Below are positions 1 to 6,402 of a stretch of DNA of 7,494 nt, in pieces. Source of the DNA: Bacteroidales bacterium (GTDB lineage Bacteria > Bacteroidota > Bacteroidia > Bacteroidales > JAADJA01); contig JAIOTR010000120.1 in NCBI GenBank assembly GCA_021106665.1, forward strand, positions 1 through 7,494, written 5' to 3'. Numbering within the stretch: position 1 is the stretch's first letter; every line of letters starts with the position of its first letter. Under the pieces are notes generated by a model, which was not told the origin of the DNA, searched no databases, and worked only from the letters and a program-made list of their open reading frames with translations. The position numbers and the translations under genes are program-made.

Positions 1-855
1 ACAGCTGTTGATGCTTTATTATATAAAAACTGGTTTTGGTGGGGATTAGACCTGATTGCTGATGGTTTGGTATTGATTTTTGTTGCCGGCACATGGTATT
101 TATTAGCTATGCTGATAACCGGAAAAGACCTGTATATGGCTCGAATTGCCCGTCTGGCACTCTGGGTAGAATTAGTCGTTTCCTGGACTGTTTGGTCACA
201 TCATTTATTAGCAGATCAGGCTCAACCCGCAATCCTGAAAATTGTATCAGGAGAGTTTGTTACAGCCTTTGAGCTAATAACACAAGGCTTGGCATTTTTC
301 ATAACTTTAATTACTCTGTGGAGTGCAAGGCCATTAAAAATGACAAATCCATTGAAATTTCTATTGGGAGGTTTACTTGGATTCGGGTTAGCAGTTCCTG
401 CAGGAATTATTCAGGCTGATATTGGTTTAAACAGGATATTACATAATACACAATGGATTATCGGGCCTCATGTTCATGTCGCTATTTTGGTCGGTTTAGT
501 TATGACACTCTATGCTGCAATCTATTTCTTATTGCCGATTTTAACAAACGGAGCAAAACTATACAGCCAGAAACTGGCAAATTTCCACTTTTGGGCACAC
601 CTTATAGGTGGCATCGGTATGGGTGCATTTATGGGTATGGCCGGGTTAAAAGGCATGCTGAGAAGAACTATTTACTATGAAGGTGAATATAACTGGTATA
701 TGATTATGGCCGGAATTTGCGGGGCATTATTAATATTGGCATTCTTTGCTTTCCTCTATAATATAATTATGACGGTGGGGATAAAAGGTTTAATCGGTAT
801 TTTTACTCCAGCAAAACTTAAAACAAAGGACTTGTTGCCTGAGAATGCAGGATAA
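1..855 (+). CDS. Haem-copper oxidase superfamily subunit I, NO-reductase-like variant (5' partial)
   Basis: The frame is open from base 1, so the N-terminal half is missing; 284 residues remain. This integral membrane subunit should reduce O2 or NO at a haem/metal centre. Residue order fits B-type (ba3-like) subunit I: FWW (12-14), HisHis at 67-68 (bases 199-204) for the second and third CuB ligands, and NTQW followed by PHVH with His157 and His159 (bases 469-477), the usual high- and low-spin haem ligands. Hydrophobic helices continue to a short polar tail. The oddity is the helix after FWW. The HPxxY motif of oxidases, or HxxxE of NorB, reads Asp17-x3-Asp21 here. Asp17 lies 50 residues before the HisHis pair; the corresponding His is 49 before it in Thermus ba3 and 51 in cNOR, from memory. 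Superfamily membership is secure. Function as a nitric oxide reductase (perhaps the gNOR clade) rather than an oxidase is inference. A terminator follows 20 bases after the stop. Confidence 0.88.
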   Translation, partial: TAVDALLYKNWFWWGLDLIADGLVLIFVAGTWYLLAMLITGKDLYMARIARLALWVELVVSWTVWSHHLLADQAQPAILKIVSGEFVTAFELITQGLAFFITLITLWSARPLKMTNPLKFLLGGLLGFGLAVPAGIIQADIGLNRILHNTQWIIGPHVHVAILVGLVMTLYAAIYFLLPILTNGAKLYSQKLANFHFWAHLIGGIGMGAFMGMAGLKGMLRRTIYYEGEYNWYMIMAGICGALLILAFFAFLYNIIMTVGIKGLIGIFTPAKLKTKDLLPENAG

Positions 856-875
856 TAAATCAATCCATACATATG

Positions 876-910
876 GGCTGCTTCATTTTTTTGAAGCAGC
901 CTGTTTTTTT
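876..910 (+). terminator. Rho-independent terminator after the haem-copper subunit gene
   Basis: A perfect 10-bp stem (GGCTGCTTCA at 876-885 pairing with TGAAGCAGCC at 892-901) encloses a six-T loop and is followed by TG and seven T residues (904-910). It lies 20 bases past the stop codon at 855. There is no T-run on the opposite side of the stem, so it should work only for rightward transcription. Confidence 0.93.
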
Positions 911-943
911 CACATAAAGCTTTTACCATTAGGGATAGTTTAA

Positions 944-1117
944 AGTCAATCCGGAGTTCATCACTGATTAGACGGTTTGATAGGCTATAGTTTTCAACTG
1001 CTCACCCAGGCTGGTTTTGTGAATATCAAGCTTACTCCTATCGATACCATTCACACCCACACCCCGTACAAAGAAGATGCTCCATTTACAGATTATGAAG
1101 ATAGGGCGGGAAATTAA
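944..1117 (+). pseudogene. Decayed coding remnant, unidentified (C-terminal piece)
   Basis: From 968 to the TAA at 1115 the frame reads 49 residues with protein-like composition (LDGLIGYSFQLL, then AGFVNIKLTPIDTIHTHTPY and an acidic end). It has no credible start codon or leader. The same frame continues upstream across a TGA at 965-967 back to a TAA at 941, as if an older reading frame had acquired a nonsense mutation. The AGFxNIKLTP stretch resembles C-terminal strands of SAM-dependent methyltransferases, but this is too weak for a name. The remainder of 911-1133 shows nothing else. The remnant lies between the terminator and a convergent gene. It could also be chance open sequence. Confidence 0.4.
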
Positions 1118-1133
1118 TTTGTTTTTTTATTTT

Positions 1134-1937
1134 TTATTTCACTTGTTCAACCCACTCGCCCGATTCAAACCATTTAATTTCCAATAAATCCAAAATACCC
1201 ACCATTGCAATTAAATTAAAGTAATTTTCCACAACGTTTATCAATAAATGGTCATCAGGGTTTACAGCAGCGCCAATAGGCTCAATAGTTAAGGGTTTGG
1301 CAATAGTAATCAATCCCTTCTCGGGGTAAACCAAAGCCTGGTAAGCGCAAACCGGGAAATCTGCAACCATTATGTCTGCTGTGCCATCAACTATCATATT
1401 TACGGCTGCATCATAATTATCTTTCAAGATGATTTTGGCTTCAGGCATTTCACTCTTTACATATGTTTCACTGGTCGAACCTCTTAAAACAACAAGTTTA
1501 ATAGTTTCATCATTAACATCTTCCGATTCATCAACCTTTGACATCTCAGGAGACTTTGTTAAAATAGATTTACCTGACAGAGTATAAGGCCCTATAAAAG
1601 CAACTTTCATATTCCGCTCCATTGTTATAGTCATCCCTGATAAAACAATATCAACATCTCCTCTTTCTAACGAACCTAACAAATTGGGAAATGGGATTTC
1701 AATAATTTTCAGCTTTACACCCATTGATTCAGCCAACAGGCCGGCAAGGTCAGCATCATATCCGATTATAGTACCGTCTTTAGTTTTCATTGAGAAAGGA
1801 GGTTGATTAGTTGACATACCAACAGTCAGTTCACCCTTTTCAATAATTTTATTCAGTGTTTTTTGCGTAAATCCATCAAATGAAATAGAAATCGCAAATA
1901 CTGCAATTAAGATAATTTTTGTTACTGTTTTGATCAT
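1134..1937 (-). CDS. Periplasmic amino-acid-binding protein (solute-binding family 3)
   Basis: A 267-residue protein, the usual length for family 3 solute-binding proteins (SBP_bac_3), which capture amino acids in the periplasm for ABC importers. The N-terminus (Lys3, Lys7, hydrophobic core about 8-20) is a signal peptide. There is no lipobox cysteine, so the protein is probably soluble. Family features in order: GxLTVGMS near 35-42, GYDADLA (59-65), GDVDIVLSGMTIT (93-105), Glu-Arg 107-108 where Arg108 would hold the ligand carboxylate, GPY (116-118), GST (153-155), and Asp193 in the second lobe where the ligand amino group is usually bound. These residues point to an alpha-amino acid, but the side chain bound is not predictable. 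No permease or ATPase gene is in the window, so it is an orphan here. The deiminase gene lies 109 bases upstream on the same strand, but this gene has its own promoter-like box. The start is the ATG at 1935-1937 after an A-rich leader. Confidence 0.9.
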   Translation of the reverse strand: MIKTVTKIILIAVFAISISFDGFTQKTLNKIIEKGELTVGMSTNQPPFSMKTKDGTIIGYDADLAGLLAESMGVKLKIIEIPFPNLLGSLERGDVDIVLSGMTITMERNMKVAFIGPYTLSGKSILTKSPEMSKVDESEDVNDETIKLVVLRGSTSETYVKSEMPEAKIILKDNYDAAVNMIVDGTADIMVADFPVCAYQALVYPEKGLITIAKPLTIEPIGAAVNPDDHLLINVVENYFNLIAMVGILDLLEIKWFESGEWVEQVK

Positions 1938-1969
1938 TTTTTCTGTTTTAGTTTTTTTTTAATTTTTGG

Positions 1970-1977
1970 CAAAAGTA
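1970..1977 (-). promoter_or_regulatory. Bacteroidota-type -7 box for the amino-acid-binding protein gene
   Basis: Read on the minus strand this is TACTTTTG, a full match to the Bacteroidota primary sigma factor -7 consensus TAnnTTTG. It lies 32 bases upstream of the ATG, allowing a leader of roughly 25-27 bases. No clear TTG-type -33 element is visible at the expected distance, so the assignment rests on one box and its position. Confidence 0.5.
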
Positions 1978-2046
1978 TTAATATTTTTATTGTGACTTAA
2001 AATGTAGAAAACAATCTTATTAATAAATTTAAACAGTATTTAAGAA

Positions 2047-3441
2047 CTATTTGATTACTATCATCTTTTTACTCAATATTATTGTGCTGTCAAATGTTAA
2101 AGTATAAGTAAAAATTCCATTCTCATAGTCATCAGCCAACAGTGTATAAGCATGTTCACCTTTCGGTAATTTGGAATCAATGATAGTGGTTACCTTTTGT
2201 CCCTGAGAATTGAATACTTCTAATTTCACAGAAGAATTCTCCTTTAAAGTGAAAGTAATAATAGTGCTATCACTAAATGGGTTCGGGCTGTTTTGTGATA
2301 ATCTAATTCCGTTTTCATCTTTCTCAATGTATCCACTTGGATTTTGACTAACTGGTTGCTGCTGGGTAACACAATGTATCATGCCGCCATTGGAATACAA
2401 GTTTCTTACATCTATTCCAATCACTGTTCGGGTAGGATAGATGGTTTGCAAAATAGAAACCGCAACGGCATCATTGGGGTCATTGTACGTAGGAACCAAT
2501 ACCACAGCATTCCCAATATAGTAATTAACATAGGAGCCTTTGTAGCCAAGATCTTGCCCCCAGGTGGTTACAACATTATTGACAGTAAGTGGGAGGTATA
2601 CGTAATTATAAGGTTCTCCGTTTACATTTTGGGCATTGTATAATATACTGATATCAGAAGCCGGAACCTCCCAATACAGAAGGTCAGGATTCTCCATGGT
2701 TACAATGGTTGTAGAATCGTGAAACCTGGCAAAGCCATCAATGTGCATGTCAGTGATTTCAAGACCTGCCACACCATCAAGCCAAATGAAGTTAGTAACA
2801 CCCAAATTGGTAGTCATATATTCTTCAATCTGAGATTGCGTCAATGAGGGATTTCTGTTGGGGTTAATAATTGAGCTTTTTGTAGCCATCAACGTGCCTT
2901 TACCATCTATTTCAAAGGCTCCTCCTTCCAACACCATAGCGCTCAAATCCACACTTGGAATTCCAATATCTGAACTGACGAGTTGTGGAATTACATCACA
3001 CAAGGCATACAGGGCAGCATTCCCCCAGCCGTTGAATCCCCAATCCAGGATTATAAGGTCTCCATTATTGTCATAAACGAAAATAGGACCGTTGTCCCTT
3101 ACCCAACAGTCATTGTTTGGATGGATAAAGAAATCCACATTTGTTAACGGCACACCTTCGTTTGTCAGGACTTGAACAATATGGTTGTGCTCAATTTCAT
3201 CATAAGCAATGATATGAACATTCTCCCCGGCCACCAATTCCCGTGTCATTTCTATCCAGGTAGGCTCAAGGTCATCTTGATAAAATGGAGGGTAGGTATG
3301 GTTGTGTGGCCATTGAAGCCAGGTTCCTTCATGCTGTGATATCTCTTCGGGCATGGTGTATAGAATTGTTTGTGTGTTTGCTCCTAAGAATATTGTTGAC
3401 ATAATTGCAATTAGTGCTGTTTTGATAATGTGATTTTTCAT
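2047..3441 (-). CDS. Secreted agmatine/peptidylarginine deiminase family enzyme with T9SS sorting domain
   Basis: A 464-residue protein of the PAD_porph/agmatine deiminase family, which hydrolyses a guanidino group to a ureido group and releases ammonia. A signal peptide (about 1-23) is followed by the catalytic domain (about 27-365): MPEEISQHEGTWLQWP at 30-45, WVRDNGP (113-119) with Asp116, LEGGAFE (171-177), DMHID (231-235) with His233 and Asp235, and NGGMIHCVTQQQP (351-363) with the nucleophile Cys357. All expected catalytic residues are present. Residues 381-464 form a type A T9SS C-terminal domain (SQNSPNPFSDSTI, then a beta-rich end), absent from cytosolic agmatine deiminases of about 370 residues, so the enzyme should be exported to the surface or medium. 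The active-site wording is closer to agmatine deiminase than to Porphyromonas PPAD, so free agmatine is as likely as protein arginine. The gene begins 78 bases beyond the regulator stop. An imperfect -7 box (TGCGTTTG, 3483-3490) may serve it. Confidence 0.9.
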   Translation of the reverse strand: MKNHIIKTALIAIMSTIFLGANTQTILYTMPEEISQHEGTWLQWPHNHTYPPFYQDDLEPTWIEMTRELVAGENVHIIAYDEIEHNHIVQVLTNEGVPLTNVDFFIHPNNDCWVRDNGPIFVYDNNGDLIILDWGFNGWGNAALYALCDVIPQLVSSDIGIPSVDLSAMVLEGGAFEIDGKGTLMATKSSIINPNRNPSLTQSQIEEYMTTNLGVTNFIWLDGVAGLEITDMHIDGFARFHDSTTIVTMENPDLLYWEVPASDISILYNAQNVNGEPYNYVYLPLTVNNVVTTWGQDLGYKGSYVNYYIGNAVVLVPTYNDPNDAVAVSILQTIYPTRTVIGIDVRNLYSNGGMIHCVTQQQPVSQNPSGYIEKDENGIRLSQNSPNPFSDSTIITFTLKENSSVKLEVFNSQGQKVTTIIDSKLPKGEHAYTLLADDYENGIFTYTLTFDSTIILSKKMIVIK

Positions 3442-3519
3442 GATTTTGTATTTACTAATTACCGAAAATCCCCCTACTTTTACAAACGCAACATAATTAA
3501 ATCAATACTCCTTAATTCC

Positions 3520-4221
3520 TTAATCATATTTCACATACAACTTATACCCAAACCCATGCACATTCATAATTTCAATATTGGGATATTCGCTAAGAAGTTT
3601 TCGGATTTTGTTGAGGTATACGTCCAGGCTTTTTGAAACATAATAGTCATCCTGTCCCCATACGGCAGTTAGTATTTTACTTCTGGATACCACTTTGTTT
3701 TCGTTGATTGCCAGTACTTTTAATAATTCGGATTCTTTGGTGCTCAAATTTTTTACAGTTTCCCCAATTCTTAATTTACGCTCTTCACAATTCAGGGTCA
3801 GGTTTCCAAAAGATAAAATTTCCTGTTTTTTTTCATCCCTTGATTTATGTTCTCTGCGTAAAATTACCCGTATCCTTAGAAGCAATTCTTCAATGTTAAA
3901 AGGTTTGGTTACATAATCGTCGCACCCTGCTTTAAATCCGGCAATTTTATCTTCATCTTGTGATTTGGCGGTGAGGAATAAAATCGGCATGTCTTTATTT
4001 GATTTTTTAATTTCTTCGGCAAGGTACAGACCGTCTTTCCCGGGTAACATAATATCCAGGATGCATAAGGCAAAAGGATAGGAATGAAATTTTTTTAAGC
4101 CCTCAATACCATCGGAACATAAAACCGGACTGAGCCCTGCAAGCTTCATGTTTTCTTTCAACAGGTAGCCCATGTTTTTGTCGTCTTCAACGATGAGTAT
4201 TTTTGGGAATAAATTACTCAT
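3520..4221 (-). CDS. OmpR/PhoB-family response regulator (RprY-like)
   Basis: A DNA-binding regulator of 233 residues from the chosen ATG at 4219-4221. The receiver domain (about 7-118) has the acidic pair Asp13-Asp14, phospho-acceptor Asp56 (LDIMLPGKDG), Thr84 (FLTAK) and Lys106 (TKPF). The C-terminal winged helix (about 137-233) has LSTKESELLKVL, a recognition region near SKSLDVYLNKIRKLL, and the closing NVHGFGYKLYV. The wording resembles RprY of Bacteroides. I prefer this start to the ATG five codons upstream (4234-4236), because it begins just ahead of the usual receiver strand (KILIVEDD) and gives an 8-base ATGAGTAA overlap with the hepT stop, matching the junction before it. The presumed partner kinase is two genes upstream, which is unusual. 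It may bind the tandem repeats near 6451-6477 and autoregulate the operon (inference). Confidence 0.93.
   Translation of the reverse strand: MSNLFPKILIVEDDKNMGYLLKENMKLAGLSPVLCSDGIEGLKKFHSYPFALCILDIMLPGKDGLYLAEEIKKSNKDMPILFLTAKSQDEDKIAGFKAGCDDYVTKPFNIEELLLRIRVILRREHKSRDEKKQEILSFGNLTLNCEERKLRIGETVKNLSTKESELLKVLAINENKVVSRSKILTAVWGQDDYYVSKSLDVYLNKIRKLLSEYPNIEIMNVHGFGYKLYVKYD
4214..4221 (-). other. ATGAGTAA overlap coupling hepT stop to response regulator start
   Basis: Read on the minus strand, the last codons of hepT (GAG TAA) and the first codons of the regulator (ATG AGT) share these eight bases. The arrangement predicts translational coupling and matches in length the mntA/hepT junction at 4548-4555. 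Confidence 0.75.
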
Positions 4222-4555
4222 TAAGCAAATTCTCAACTTCCTTTTTTAATACAGGAATATATATAACAATAATGTTCCAGATTTGCATATTCTCAATTTC
4301 ATCATATCCATGGGTCAATTTATTACGGGCATTGACTATCCTCCTTGTATTTGTAATTTCAATTTCGGGGTTGAGCTTCATTAGCATATTTATTGCTTCA
4401 CCTATAGTGATAAGGTTTCTTTCAACTGCATCCTGAAGAAGAGTATCGCTATCGTAAGTATTGAAATTTTGTGGTGAGCCAACATAGCTTATAATATTGG
4501 CAATACACATTTTTATATCAAATAGTAGTTTGTTTTGTGAAGTACTTTTATCCAT
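4214..4555 (-). CDS. hepT: HepT-like HEPN-domain RNase toxin (DUF86)
   Basis: A 113-residue, mainly helical protein of the HEPN/DUF86 family, the toxin half of HepT-MntA modules. Such toxins are RNases that act as dimers on RNA, with tRNA reported as a target in one studied system. The family core is visible: AVERNLITIGEAIN (43-56) and the catalytic motif RNKLTHGY, with Arg77, His82 and Tyr84, a complete RX4HXY. In the Shewanella system the motif tyrosine is the residue AMPylated by MntA, and Tyr84 is in that place here. The start ATG overlaps the antitoxin stop by eight bases. Length and motifs look intact, so it should be an active toxin. GC over the pair is about 31 %, against 35-37 % in sampled parts of the flanking kinase and regulator genes, which fits an acquired cassette. 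Confidence 0.92.
   Translation of the reverse strand: MDKSTSQNKLLFDIKMCIANIISYVGSPQNFNTYDSDTLLQDAVERNLITIGEAINMLMKLNPEIEITNTRRIVNARNKLTHGYDEIENMQIWNIIVIYIPVLKKEVENLLNE
4548..4555 (-). other. ATGGATAA overlap coupling mntA stop to hepT start
   Basis: On the minus strand the antitoxin ends GGA TAA and the toxin begins ATG GAT within the same eight bases. This favours coupled synthesis, with the antitoxin translated first. Confidence 0.75.
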
Positions 4556-4856
4556 AAATCTGAACTTTGTTCTTGTTAATTTCTGTAATAAAATATGGGT
4601 TTTTAAGAGATCGTTCGGTAATTAAATCAATTGGCCTTTTAAAGAGGTCTTCAAGTTCTTCTTGTAAATCCCATAGATGTCCACCTGCCACAACTGGGTC
4701 AATCTCTTCATGAATATTTACGAGTAAATCAATATCACTAGAAGTATTGAAATTTTTTGTTACAGCAGAACCAAAAACATAAGCATCCTTAATTTTGTGT
4801 CGTTTAAGAAGAATTTTAATGTCTGGCAATAATTTTTGTATTTCACTGTGCAACAT
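4548..4856 (-). CDS. mntA: MntA-like minimal nucleotidyltransferase antitoxin
   Basis: A 102-residue protein of the MNT fold. It carries the full GSX10DXD signature (Gly29-Ser30, Asp41, Asp43) and the third acidic residue Asp77 in PIDLIT, so both metal sites look intact. In characterised HepT-MntA systems this enzyme neutralises the toxin by transferring AMP groups from ATP to the tyrosine beside the HEPN active site. Intact catalytic residues here, with a matching tyrosine in the partner, predict the same mechanism. The ATG at 4854-4856 begins 40 bases after the kinase stop. That gap is AT-rich and shows no promoter or terminator I can support, so read-through from the kinase is likely. The gene precedes its toxin and overlaps it by eight bases. 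Confidence 0.93.
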   Translation of the reverse strand: MLHSEIQKLLPDIKILLKRHKIKDAYVFGSAVTKNFNTSSDIDLLVNIHEEIDPVVAGGHLWDLQEELEDLFKRPIDLITERSLKNPYFITEINKNKVQIYG

Positions 4857-4896
4857 AGTTCTAATTTTAATCTGCTAAATTAATGATTTTAGGGAT

Positions 4897-6402
4897 TTAT
4901 CTCATTGGTAACCATATTTCAAACCGGCTGCCTTTGTTTATTTCACTCCGCACCTTTATTTTTCCATGATGCGCTTCAAGTACTTGTTTCACATAATACA
5001 ACCCCAGGCCAAACCCTTTTACATCATGTTTGTTTCCATGCGGAACACGGTAGAATTTTTCGAAGATTTTATCCAGGGATTGAGCTGGTATCCCTTTTCC
5101 TTTATCTTCCACTGAAATAATGATAAAATTATCCTTATTGACTGACGTAACTGTAATATCCGGTTCCCTTTCAGAATACTTTATTGCATTATCGAGCAGG
5201 TTTAAAAACGTATTGGTAAGATGAACTTCATCCGCAGAAATTATAAATTGTCCGGCTAGAAAATTACTTTTGATTTTACCATTTTTTTGATCGTATTCAA
5301 TTTGTTTGGTTTCAATTATTCCGGTAATCAGATCATGGACATCAATTTGTAATTTTGATAGTTTCAGCGTTTTATTCTCAAACAGTGATGTTTCAAGAAT
5401 AAGGTTAATGTTGTTTCGTAGCCTGCGATTTTCTTCCCTGATTATTCCGGTATAAAGTTGAGTGTTCTCATCTTTAGCCAATCCCTGTTTTTCCAAGGTT
5501 TCAAGAGCAAGGTTGATATTAGCTACCGGGGTTTTAAACTCATGGGTCATATTGCTGATAAAATCCGATTTCATCTCCGAAAGCCTTTGTTGCTGTATCA
5601 GGATCCGGATGAAGTAAAGCATTAAACTCACCAGCAATCCGATTAAAACCAACGAAATCAGGATCACCGTCCATAGTTCTTTGATTAGAGTCTTTTTTTT
5701 ATCGGGAAAGAAAAGGCTGAGCTTTAAAGGACTGAAGAAATAATTATCCCTGAATACAACTGTTCCTGTTTTATTATCAAAAATCCCAGCATGTATGTTG
5801 TCCGGTTTACTGATCAATATTTTTCCTGTAGCCATCTCCTTTATCTGGTAATAAAAAATCAGTTGGTTTTCTTCGTTTTGAATATGTTTGGTCAAAACAG
5901 AATCCAGCGTTTTTTGAAAATTCTCATTTTCCGCTATGGACTCTCTGTACGAATTGATGGTGGCATCATTTTTCAGAAAATCAGGATTTTTTTCCATGAG
6001 GTATTCCACATTCAGCTCCATTCGGATATTAGCCGGGTATCTGAATTTGATATTACTATACAATATTAGTGAATCGCTACTGAATTTATTCCAGAAATAG
6101 ATGGGAATAGTATCGGCAGAGTAGCCTTGCCCTGTTGTTAGGTATCCATCTGAAATCCAGTCGTGCTTCAGGACATACAGACCTTCTCCCGGTGAAATAC
6201 TGAATTCGGAAAAGAAATCAATACAATAAAAACTCTCTTCTACTTCGGTGGAGACTTCTGCAAGAGCACGGTTAATCCGGGTATCAAACTCTTCACTTTT
6301 TTTATGAAATGAAAAATTGACCCAGTAATATTGAAGCCATAACAATCCCAGAAGGGTGACTGAAAGAGTAACTATTAATATTCCTGTCTTTTTTCTGAAC
6401 AT
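4897..6402 (-). CDS. Membrane sensor histidine kinase (RprX-like)
   Basis: A 501-residue two-component sensor of the inner membrane. TM1 spans about 7-28 and TM2 about 243-266. Between them is a periplasmic sensor region of about 210 residues that I do not recognise. The cytoplasmic part has the HisKA dimerisation domain with phospho-acceptor His287 in MTHEFKTP (285-292), then HATPase_c with the N box NLLDNA (401-406), G1 box DKGKG (433-437), F box FEKFY (447-451) and G2 box GFGLGL (463-468). All catalytic boxes are intact. The N-terminal pattern (short cytoplasmic end, LGLLWLQ in TM1) and kinase wording resemble RprX, and the regulator at 3520-4221 resembles RprY, so I infer they are partners although two toxin-antitoxin genes lie between them. 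It is the first gene of the apparent operon. The ATG at 6400-6402 is the only sensible start before TM1. Confidence 0.94.
   Translation of the reverse strand: MFRKKTGILIVTLSVTLLGLLWLQYYWVNFSFHKKSEEFDTRINRALAEVSTEVEESFYCIDFFSEFSISPGEGLYVLKHDWISDGYLTTGQGYSADTIPIYFWNKFSSDSLILYSNIKFRYPANIRMELNVEYLMEKNPDFLKNDATINSYRESIAENENFQKTLDSVLTKHIQNEENQLIFYYQIKEMATGKILISKPDNIHAGIFDNKTGTVVFRDNYFFSPLKLSLFFPDKKKTLIKELWTVILISLVLIGLLVSLMLYFIRILIQQQRLSEMKSDFISNMTHEFKTPVANINLALETLEKQGLAKDENTQLYTGIIREENRRLRNNINLILETSLFENKTLKLSKLQIDVHDLITGIIETKQIEYDQKNGKIKSNFLAGQFIISADEVHLTNTFLNLLDNAIKYSEREPDITVTSVNKDNFIIISVEDKGKGIPAQSLDKIFEKFYRVPHGNKHDVKGFGLGLYYVKQVLEAHHGKIKVRSEINKGSRFEIWLPMR

Noticed and set aside
453..680. 75-codon open frame on the plus strand inside the haem-copper subunit gene
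   Set aside because: It lies in another frame of a clearly coding region with strong membrane-protein motifs, and shows no leader or family features.
1978..2046. Search for a terminator after the deiminase gene
   Set aside because: The region is AT-rich with only weak complementary runs such as TTAAAT/ATTTAA and no hairpin followed by a T-run on the minus strand.
4222..4236. Upstream ATG adding five residues (MRICL) to the response regulator
   Set aside because: It would enlarge the overlap with hepT to 23 bases and adds residues outside the receiver fold. The ATG at 4219-4221 mirrors the 8-base overlap of the preceding junction.
4857..4896. AT-rich partly self-complementary stretch between the kinase and mntA, possibly a terminator or promoter
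   Set aside because: Only about five base pairs (CTAAA/TTTAG) form, there is no GC-rich stem or T-run, and no TAnnTTTG box is present. It looks like an ordinary short intergenic spacer.
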